This document shows positions 56,082 to 64,000 of a stretch of 64,000 bases of DNA, in pieces. A program made the translations under genes and the position numbers. The stretch's first letter is position 1. Each line of letters opens with the position of its first letter. The stretch spans positions 61,030,088 through 61,094,087 of the forward strand of contig CM022952.1 in assembly GCA_012931725.1 (NCBI GenBank), given 5' to 3'. The notes beneath the pieces were generated by a model. That model did no database searches, was not told where the DNA came from, and saw nothing but the letters and a program-made list of their open reading frames with translations. The stretch is from Litsea cubeba. Its lineage: Eukaryota; Streptophyta; Magnoliopsida; Laurales; Lauraceae.

Positions 56082-58983
56082 TGTGAGAACCCTACCCCTA
56101 ATTTCTGGGATTAGTGTTGATTTATTTATGGATTAGTTTTCTAAGTGGGATTAGTGGTTGAATGGTTGAGTTTATGAGTTAGAATGACTTTTCATTAGCT
56201 TTGGGAAGTTTTGAGAGCCAGTGAATCTAGACAGTGACCGTAGGGTCCCATTTGTTTTGCGTGGTCAGTATGGGGAGGTTCTTGGTGATTCCTAAAAATT
56301 TCCATTTTGGTTTTGTTTGACTAGTCTCATCATTCCCTACAACTTTTGTGTTCACTCCGTACCCATTCGAAGCTTCGAAAATCAGTTTCTCCAGCCCTGG
56401 GGCAAAACCAATTTTTTCACATTGAATTTGGACCCAAATTTTGAGATCCCAGAACCATCCCAAAATTATACTTTTTCAAAACTATATTTTATGAGAAACA
56501 TTTCTCTCTTCTTTGTCAATCGCATCCGGGGGACAAAAATTGATGTTTTAACCCTTGAAATCCCCAATTGTCCGTTATTTTGACGCCTTTGACAAAAAAG
56601 TTGACTTTTTCTGTGGACCCTGAACGTATGTCAATATTAACCTTATTGGAAAGATAATATTTTACCGGACACTTTTTATGTTTTAAGTTTCTTGATCCTA
56701 GGTCTAGAAAGCCCTCTAATTTCCATTGCAAGTTCTACTTAAGTGTGGACCCCACACCCACACATTATAAAAGTACCACCCTCCTCTTTTTCTCCCTCAT
56801 TTCTCCATTCTCCATCGACTGTAACTTCCCAGCCATTGTACCAGCAGCCATCCTTCTTCTTTTCTTCCATTTCTCTTGCTTGATGGAGCTTCCAAGCCAC
56901 CAATCCGACGAAGGAACTCCGGCAACTTCTTTCAATTCACCCCCTCTCTCATTTGACACCACTTTTGTGGGAAACCAAGGTGGGCAGCCCCTTCTCCAAG
57001 CCTCTTCTTGCTGGTTGTTGATCTTAGAGGTGAGATCTTCCTCCCCACCTTCTATTTTGTGCAATGGTAGCCCTTTAAGTTCCATTTCCTAGTTTGATTT
57101 GAGCCCATTCCTTGTCTTTCTTGATTTACCATGTTAGGGTTCTAAGATGGGTTTGTTTTTGGGGTGTTTTTTTTTTATTATGCTTGTATGTGTTCCTTGA
57201 GAATGTTTTGGGGAGCTTGATTAGCTAATTGGAACCTAAGGCAAGTGGATGAATGGATGGTTTCAAGTGTTAGCATGTTTTATGAGAAAAATATGGATTT
57301 CATTACTTGTACTTAATGATTTAATACTTGCTTCTAATCTTGCTTTTCACTCTGACTTTCTATTTCTTTTGAAAGGATGAATTTTGAATGCTAACATGTT
57401 TATGGGAAAATCTTGATTTACATTAATTATTTTTGGTGATCTCATATGTGTTTTCATCTACATTTTTTATATGGTTTCCATTGCTTTTAAAAATGCATAT
57501 TGATGGGCCTCTTTCTCTCTTGTATAATCCTTGGGAAATGTATGAATCCATGTTGTTATAGCTTACCTTATGTGTACAAATGGATCTTCAAATGTAATGG
57601 GTTTCTTGTGATTGGACATGGATGGAAAAGAGGTGTTTTAATCCATTTTTTGGATAATTTGATGGAAGAATGGATGAGGTTGAATGGTGGATTTGTAGTG
57701 ATGGATTGGAAGTGTTAATTGATGAAATGGAGGAGCTTTTAGCTTATTTTATTGCAGGGATCTGATGTGTGAAAATGAGAAGTGTCTGGAGAAGGGAAGG
57801 GGCTGAAACAGCTTCAGAAATGTATCCCCGTAATAGGGTCGGTCAGCTGTCGGTCAGCCGACAGGTGACCGCTAGGTGAACGAACCAGTTCGGTTACAAT
57901 TCCAGAGGCTGATTTGGTTCCTATTCCTGATGGTCGGCTAGCCTCGCGGTTAGCCAGCGGTTAATCGACTTGACCCTTGTCGGCTAACCAATGGCCAACC
58001 ACCAGGTGACCGAAATTCTCCCAAGTTTTTAGAAAAGAAAGGAATGTAGGGATTTTCTATCCCAATCACTTGTGGATCTAAGAAGTGTTGTTTGGAGTTT
58101 GGTTGTGAAAGAAGATTTGTTAAAGTCTTTTAGGTTTATCAATGTACATAAGGACCTCAAATGTTTCCAATTCTCAAAGAGTACCAAATGTATATCAAAT
58201 CCAACATATGGGACCCTATTTACACTGATTTAAACCTTGGACCTTTAACGCTCGATCCAGAAATTTGTAGAAAATCCATTTTACTTGATTTTTACCCGAA
58301 TTTCTCGTGTACACTTTAAATCTCATGTTTTGTGACTAGACTTGCCCCAAAAGTATTGAAATTCATGTTTTAGCATTATTGCTAGCCCGTTTATGCATGA
58401 CCCGATACAGATGTGTTATTGTGCCTATGGGCATCCCATCCCGCTATTTATTGTACTTGTCCCGATTTCTTGCACATGTTGTATTTTACCCGAAATTTTA
58501 TTCATGAACTTCAAAGAAAAACCTTGATGAAAGATGGCACCAGAGCTTTGTAGTGCGAGCTCATGAGCCAAACGGATTACTATTTTGAGAGCAAAACCTT
58601 GAGGCAAAATAGGGCCAGAGCTTTGTGGTGCGAGCCCATGAGCATCTTGTCCTGTTATTGTACATGTACTTGTTTTGTTTTCTTGCACATGACCTATGAG
58701 TCGGCACCATTAAGCTTGGATGTACCTTGTTGGTATCATCCACTGGCTTTGAGATCCCCCCTTTTGTCCTGCCAGCTGCTGTCTGGATCCTGTCCTGCCC
58801 CGCTACCTGGTTCCGCTGCTGTGGTCTTGTCTAGCTATATGTATATATATATATATATCGTTGACTGTCCTCACCTCGTGAGACTGAGGTCAACGCCCTG
58901 ATGGCCCTCCTCACCTTAGTGAGAGAGAATTTAGCTTCTTGTGGTTGCCACCTTGACAGTTCCTGATTCTTGGTACCTTTACT
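56082..58983 (+). repeat. Chromovirus-like LTR B2 plus a few flanking bases
   Basis: It opens TGTGAGAACCCTACCC and shares its blocks with LTR B1. The TATA (ATTATAAAAG) is at 56764-56773. The CGGTTAGCC/GGTCAGC-rich segment is at 57835-58015. The LTR probably ends in CTTGACA near 58957, and TTCTTGGTACC may begin an internal region. A ~98-bp duplication with CCAGAGCTTTGT is at 58515-58640. The open frame at 56745-57092 shows no known motif and is not called. Confidence 0.7.
58836..58859. repeat. (TA)n microsatellite
   Basis: A short TATATG/TATATA run inside LTR B2, absent from the equivalent part of B1. Confidence 0.9.
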
Positions 58984-59556
58984 TGATGGACCGCGCCCCG
59001 AATGCTCGAGTTCCTACCGAGGTCGGCGGACGTGGGAGTCCGTTTGGTTCCGACCCTTTCGTAACCGGGGGGCAAGGGGCGTGCATCAACATTTCTTTTT
59101 TTGTGGGTGTGCCAGATTTTCTATTTTTACTTGGAATTGCAAGTGGTGATCCGGAGATCAACCTTCGCAAGTAAAAAGGAAATCAACTTCTTTCAAGTTT
59201 TCCATTGCACATATATTTAAGAAAAGAGACATTTTCTTGATTTGCCGTGAAAAGGCGATTTTTTTGGCATTTATAGCCGATTTTGGCGTTTATAGCCGAT
59301 TTTTGGCGTTTATAGCCGATTTTGGCGTTTATAGCCGATTTACAATCCTTATCAACAATGAAAGACAAGAATTGTGATTTTTGTCTCTTTTGAAAAAAAA
59401 TACAAACTACAATGAAAAGCAAGAAAAGGAGGATCTAACTTCTCAGGAGATTGTGGGGGACCCGTTTAGATTGACGGTCGCAAGCCATATGTGGGCTTCG
59501 CCATCATCCATGCAGATGAGAACAGAGGATGCTATTGATTCGCTTGGCTTGGCTAT

Positions 59557-60365
59557 TGTGTGGGGAAAATCCCAAGAGAATCCTGGACAAGGTGCTCCAT
59601 CCCGGGCCCCCGCATCAGCAAGCCCATCCCGGCAAGTGTGGTCTCGTGCTCCACGCTTCCTATGCTCAACTCCCCTCACCTCGGCAGGATCCACTCCGGC
59701 CAAAGCATCCCACTTCGGCTGCCCAGCTCGGCGACAGTACCAGGCCCTTCCACTTCGGCAACAGTGCCATGGCCCTACATCTCCGCCAGGTCTCACCCGG
59801 CACGACACTCCATCCCGGCCAAGCGCCTCATATCGATGAAAGTAGTGAGCACTGACAGCTGTCCTCCCATGGACGCTCAAGCACGCTATGGCCCGTGCGA
59901 CAAGACAAGGGGATAGCCCGTATCTCCTGACAGATCGCCGTCCACAGCTCCCAAGGCGCCAGGATATGGCCTAACGGGACAAGACAGGCTACGACGGGAC
60001 CAGACAGGCTACGATGAGACCGCGCCTCCCTAGTACCTGACAAAATGGGCTACGACAAGACAGCCAACTACTCCTTTGCCTCCTCTTCTTCTACAAAAAC
60101 GGAGCGACAGCTCCAGAGGAAGGGGGACGCCATTTACCACTCTGGTATGCCATCTTCTTCCCCAAAAATCTCCTCCCTCTGCTTAGTTCATATACTAACT
60201 TAGGCATCGGAGAGCTCTGCGCCGCCCAGGCCAGGGTCCTCTGACCTGCATTTCTCCTTCCTTTTCTCAGGCTCCAGGCGCAGGCATCGGTGTCCCTAAT
60301 CTCACTTGGGTAAGTCCTCTAAGGCACCCCCCATTATTGTGGGTCGTTATTTTTTTACACCTACA
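59557..60365 (+). repeat. 5' LTR of element F (809 bp)
   Basis: It opens TGTGTGGGGAAAATCCC and ends TTACACCTACA. Open frames across it on both strands also appear in the 3' LTR and are not genes. Confidence 0.95.
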
Positions 60366-60367
60366 AT

Positions 60368-60383
60368 TGGCGCCGTCTGTGGG
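60368..60383 (+). promoter_or_regulatory. Primer-binding site of element F
   Basis: TGGCGCCGTCTGTGGG, 2 nt after the LTR. The first nine bases fit the 3' end of plant tRNA-Asp. This form is common in plant Ty3/gypsy elements. Confidence 0.7.
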
Positions 60384-60432
60384 AAAGCAATATCCCAGCC
60401 TTCCCAACCTTCTCCAAGTCTTTCCAAACACC

Positions 60433-60954
60433 ATGCCTCGAAGAGCCAGAAAGGGAAAGGAACCTATGGCATTGTCGACACAGCTGCCGACGGTCCCCCG
60501 CCGAGAGAGGTCAGGAGCAAGATCTGGCCAAGCAGGCGACCAACAGCAGGATACTCGGTCGGGTTCATCCTCTAAGGATTCGACCTCGACTCTACCCCCC
60601 GAAAGACGCGCCCTGAAAAGCAGAAGCAACCGGGCCCAGGAGCAGTTCAACCTCCGCGACAGCGATCATATCGCTTCCAGCTCGGCAGATGCTTCCAGCG
60701 CGGCGGACGTCTCCAGCTCAGCGGATATCTCCAGCTCGCTAGCAGCCCCCAGCTCTGCAGGAATCTCTTCCAACTCGGGGGCAGCTAGACGGAACTTTTT
60801 GTCACTTAGCTTCCGACCTCATGCTGGTCCGTCCACGTGCTGGTTTCCACCTCACGTTGGTTTCGGCCTCATGATGGTCTCGACCGCATCTGACGACCTC
60901 ATGCTGGTCCGTCCACGTGCTGGTTTCCACCTCACGCTGGTTTCGGCCTCATGA
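60433..60954 (+). pseudogene. Truncated gag-like frame of element F
   Basis: MPRRARKGKEPMALSTQ opens a basic, Ser/Ala-rich frame beginning 68 nt after the LTR. Residues from about 75 on are Ser/Ala runs (SSSADASSAADVSSSADISS), and the frame then runs into the 80-bp tandem array. No capsid-like core or zinc knuckle remains. It looks like the N-terminal end of a gag gene whose rest was replaced by repeats. Translation into a functional protein is doubtful. Confidence 0.5.
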
Positions 60955-61310
60955 TGGTCTTGACCGCATCTGACGACCTCATGCTGGTCCGTCCACGTGC
61001 TGGTTTCCACCTCACGTTGGTTTCGGCCTCATGATGGTCTCGACCGCATCTGACGACCTCATGCTGGTCCGTCCACGTGCTGGTTTCCACCTCACGCTGG
61101 TTTCGGCCTCATGATGGTCTTGACCGCATCTGACGACCTCATGCTGGTCCATCCACGTGCTGGTTTCCACCTCACGCTGGTTTCGGCCTCATGATGGTTT
61201 CGACCGCATCTGACGACCTCATGCTGGTCCGTCCACGTGCTGGTCTCCACCTCACGCTGGTTTCGGCCTCATGATGGTCTCGACCGCATCTAACGACCTC
61301 ATGTTGGTAT
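60815..61310. repeat. Array 1 of element F, 80-bp units, six copies
   Basis: GACCTCATGCTGGTCC recurs at 60815, 60895, 60975, 61055, 61135 and 61215. Alternate units share variants (CACGTTGG with CTCGACC; CACGCTGG with CTTGACC), so the array grew in 160-bp steps. Confidence 0.95.
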
Positions 61311-61435
61311 CGCCCTCGTGCTAGCTACGCGCTTCACAGGTTTGGCCTCATGTTGGTCTCGGCCAGTGCCATCGAGACTGCCCTCGGGTTCGTACACCCA
61401 GGCTTCTCCACCTCGGCGAGTGCCAGAAAGACAAG

Positions 61436-61690
61436 TCACAAGGGTTAACAGCCCTGGAAAAGGCCTCGAGTTCGGACACTCGGCCAATTCCTAAACTCAG
61501 GGTCTTCACCCATCTCCAAGGGTTAACAGCCCTGGAAAAGGCCTCGAGTTCGGACACTCGGCCAATTCCTAAACTCAGGGTCTTCACCCATCTCCAAGGG
61601 TTAACAGCCCTGGAAAAGGCCTCGAGTTCGGACACTCGGCCAATTCCTAAACTCAGGGTTTTTACCCATCTCCAAAGGTTCATCCGCCTT
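61436..61690. repeat. Array 2 of element F, 78-bp units, three and a half copies
   Basis: GGTTAACAGCCCTGG recurs at 61443, 61521 and 61599. Each unit holds AAAAGGCCTCGAGTTCGGAC and ACTCGGCCAATTCC. Confidence 0.95.
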
Positions 61691-61965
61691 GGAAAAGGCC
61701 TCGAGTTCATACACTCGGTCGTTTCCTAAAGTCCCGGGTCCATCGCCCTGGAAAAGGCCTCGAGTCCACACTCGGTCGTTTCCTAAAGGTCCGGGTCCAT
61801 CGCCCTGGAAAAGGCCTCGAGTCCACACTCGGTCATTTCCTAAAGCTCCGGGTCTACCGCCCTGGAAAAGGCCTCGAGTCCAAACTCGGTCATTTTCTAA
61901 AGCTCCGGGTCCTGGACCCTGGAGAAGGCCTCGAGTTCGGACACTCGGCCGGATTCCTAAAGTAC
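61691..61965. repeat. Array 3 of element F, 57-59-bp units, five copies
   Basis: GGAAAAGGCCTCGAG or a variant recurs at 61691, 61750, 61807, 61864 and 61921. The core is shared with array 2, so array 3 is a shortened derivative of the same unit. Confidence 0.93.
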
Positions 61966-62119
61966 GGGTTTTTACACCCCTCAAAGACCGTTGCCGAACT
62001 CATGCTCACAGCTCCGCAACCAGCGGGATTCTGGATCCACTGTCTCTGGATCCACTATCGCAAGGCAGTTCGTCTCGGCCAAAAGCTGACCACTTCGGCC
62101 AATGGCAGCTCGACAAGAC

Positions 62120-62520
62120 TGCCAGCCTCCAGTACGGCAGGAAATCCTTCCTCCGGCTCGGCAGCAGTGCCAGTCTCCGGTTTCGGCCTCATGCCAGTTC
62201 GCAGCTCCACAGCAGCGCCAGCCTCCAGTACGGCAGGAAATCCTTCCTCCGGCTCGGCAGCAGTGCCAGTCTCCGGTTTCGGCCTCATGCCAGTTCGCAG
62301 CTCCACAGCAGCGCCAGCCTCCAGTACGGCAGGAAATCCTTCCTCCGGCTCGGTAGCAGTGCCAGTCTCCGGTTTCGGCCTCATGCCAGTTCGCAGCTCC
62401 ACAGCAGCGCCAGCCTCCAGTACGGCAGGAAATCCTTCCTCCGGCTCGGCAGCAGTGCCAGTCTCCGGTTTCGGCCTCATGCCAGTTCGCAGCTCCACAG
62501 CAGTGCCAGTCTCCGGTTTA
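62120..62520. repeat. Array 4 of element F, 96-bp units, four copies
   Basis: CTCCAGTACGGCAGG recurs at 62127, 62223, 62319 and 62415. Units are nearly identical. As 96 is a multiple of three, long frames stay open on both strands; they are repeat artefacts. Confidence 0.95.
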
Positions 62521-62754
62521 GCAGCAGCACCCAGTCTATAGCTCGCCTCCTTCTCAGCTTGCCTCCTCAGCAGCAGTAGCAAGATACTCCTAAATAAATG
62601 AGCCATCTCTCTTGGCTTTCAGCAACAATGCACCCTCCAGCTCCGGTCCATTGCCAGCCAGTCATCTCAAAACTATGAGCTGCTCCGAGGCACAAATGTT
62701 GTCTTCCATGATACTCACCTTCTAACCTCAAAAGAGCAGCCTATTGAGCTCAGA

Positions 62755-62767
62755 AGCTGGGGGGCTT
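62755..62767 (+). promoter_or_regulatory. Polypurine tract of element F
   Basis: AGCTGGGGGGCTT directly before the 3' LTR. It is short and interrupted by pyrimidines but in the required place. Confidence 0.55.
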
Positions 62768-63575
62768 TGTGTGGGGAAAATCCCAAGAGAATCCTGGACA
62801 AGGTGCTCCATCCCGGGCCCCCGTATCAGCAAGCCCATCCCGGCAAGTGTGGTCTCGTGCTCCACGCTTCCTATGCTCAACTCCCCTCACCTCGGCGGAT
62901 CCACTCCGGCCAAAGCATCCCACTTCGGCTGCCCAGCTCGGCGACAGTACCAGGCCCTTCCACTTCGGCAACAGTGCCATGGCCCTACATCTCCGCCAGG
63001 TCTCACCCGGCACGACACTCCATCCCGGCCAAGCGCCTCATATCGATGAAAGTAGTGAGCACTGACAGCTGTCCTCCCATGGACGCTCAAGCACGCTATG
63101 GCCCGTGCGACAAGACAAGGGGATAGCCCGTATCTCCTGACAGATCGCCGTCCACAGCTCCCAAGGCACCAGGATATGGCCTAACGGGACAAGACAGGCT
63201 ACGACGGGACCAGACAGGCTACGATGAGACCGCGCCTCCCTAGTACCTGACAAAATGGGCTACGACAAGACAACCAACTACTCCTTTGCCTCCTCTTCTT
63301 CTACAAAAACGGAGCGACAGCTCCAGAGGAAGGGGGACGCCATTTACCACTCTGGTATGCCATCTTCTTCCCCAAAAATCTCCTCCCTCTGCTTAGTTCA
63401 TATACTAACTTAGGCATCGGAGAGCCCTGCGCCGCCCAGGCCAAGGTCCTCTGACCTGCATTTCTCCTTCCTTTTCTCAGGCTCCAGGCGCAGGCATCGG
63501 TGTCCCTAATCTCACTTGGGTAAGTCCTCTAAGGCACCCCCCATTATTGTGGGTCGTTATTTTTTTGCACCTACA
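62768..63575 (+). repeat. 3' LTR of element F (808 bp)
   Basis: It opens TGTGTGGGGAAAATCCC and ends TTGCACCTACA, followed by the GCTAT duplication. It is one base shorter than the 5' LTR. Confidence 0.95.
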
Positions 63576-64000
63576 GCTATAACCTCAGGTTTTTAGAGAA
63601 CAAAGACCAAAAGGAGGTCCTATGTCCAATAAAAAAGCCGAGTAGACGGGCTGAAAAGCCATATCTAAGCCATTGGAGGCAGGAGGAGAAGGCAAGGACC
63701 TTGGGGGGGGGGGGGGTACCCCCCAAGGGACTTTTGTCACCTTGTTGCGGTGGCCGGTGTAGAACTTCCGCAGAGTTTTCTCTCTTTTTCCTTTCTCTGG
63801 ATTTCTGTCTGTGTGTTTGTGCTTTTTTCTCTGATGTTTCTGATGTCCTTTCTTCTTGGAGAGCTCTCCTATTTATAGGCTTTTAGGTAGCCATTTAGGA
63901 GGGTTTATGAGCCTTGATTGTCATAAAGCTGCATAATGGGAGGAGTTACAAAATTGAATTGTTTATTTTGTAACTCCTTTTTCTTGGCTTCTGATTGGCC

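Larger units (their letters stand above)
59557..63575 (+). mobile_element. Young non-autonomous LTR retrotransposon F (4,019 bp)
   Basis: Two LTRs (59557-60365 and 62768-63575), a primer site, a short gag-like frame, four tandem arrays and a polypurine tract, but no polymerase. The target-site duplication GCTAT flanks it (59552-59556 and 63576-63580). The empty site is seen in the other Tat LTRs as GGCTATAACC (for example near 5030). The LTRs differ by six substitutions and one single-base gap by eye (about 99% identity), so the insertion is recent. It must rely on proteins from a related autonomous element. Confidence 0.95.
58984..64000 (-). repeat. Tat LTR E, split by element F, runs off window
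   Basis: The minus-strand LTR ends GGTCCATCA at 58984. It reads on to 59556, is interrupted by element F, and resumes at 63581 to the window edge. It carries the LTR minisatellite (59255-59342), the G/C stem-loop (63699-63727) and the TATA region (about 63868). It is very close to LTR A: 58984-59550 and 4457-5030 differ at few positions. Its left neighbour is LTR B2. Confidence 0.88.

Noticed and set aside
56745..57092. 115-residue frame in LTR B2
   Set aside because: It begins at the expected transcript start of the LTR and has a hydrophobic stretch, but no counterpart is open in LTR B1 and no family was recognised.
59443..59916. Frames of 108-152 residues at 59381-59916 and again at 62744-63126
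   Set aside because: They lie in the two LTRs of element F and overlap on both strands. They are repeat copies, not genes.
61601..62606. Long frames (up to 296 residues) inside element F
   Set aside because: They come from 78-, 57- and 96-bp repeats that keep frames open in several phases and on both strands. No domain is present.

Overview
The window is nuclear DNA from a flowering plant with a repeat-rich genome. The evidence is GT-AG introns, plant LTR-retrotransposon lineages (Tat-type and chromovirus-type Ty3/gypsy), a Mutator-like transposase remnant, and one host gene of plant type. The species cannot be named from the sequence. No rRNA, tRNA, CRISPR or bacterial feature was seen. The one confident host gene is a three-exon gene on the + strand (8128-11936, 490 aa predicted) resembling the DUF4378/TRM-like plant proteins. 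Nearly everything else is nested, decayed LTR retrotransposon.

Layout, left to right. 1-7118: 5' part of a minus-strand Tat-type element (A): gag region, leader, 2.66-kb LTR. 7119-7494: end fragment of an older LTR of the same family. 7495-7715: purine-rich low-complexity DNA. 7990-11936: host gene. 12843-13782: a minus-strand LTR of another family with a polypurine tract beside it. About 14140-16403: 3' LTR part and RNase H-integrase-chromodomain remnant of a chromovirus. 16404-27100: plus-strand Tat element B with a shortened LTR, twelve ~141-bp leader repeats, a decayed gag-protease region, and a 2-kb deletion removing reverse transcriptase and both RNase H domains. 27101-47596: a nearly complete 20.5-kb minus-strand Tat structure (C) with gag, protease, G-patch-like segment, RT, RNase H, second (archaeal-like) RNase H, integrase, and a 4.35-kb 3' region holding a spliced gene on the opposite strand. 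47597-48845: Mutator-like transposase remnant. 49833-51498: chromovirus-like LTR (B1). 51499-56081: plus-strand Tat element D. 56082-58983: second chromovirus-like LTR (B2). 58984-64000: minus-strand Tat LTR (E), split by a young 4.0-kb non-autonomous element (F, 59557-63575) with 99% identical LTRs and a GCTAT target-site duplication.

The most notable item is the antisense transcription unit in the 3' region of element C (about 30490-33010). It has an upstream repeat array, a 16-bp perfect palindrome, a TATA box, a spliced 5' leader, three coding exons and a coiled-coil-like C-terminal half. Other points of interest are a G/C stem-loop in the LTR transcript start region, kept in all copies while its loop changes; leader arrays of 141-160-bp units; and the chimeric make-up of element C, whose two LTRs belong to different subfamilies. 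All coding calls rest on reading motifs by eye; no searches were run.
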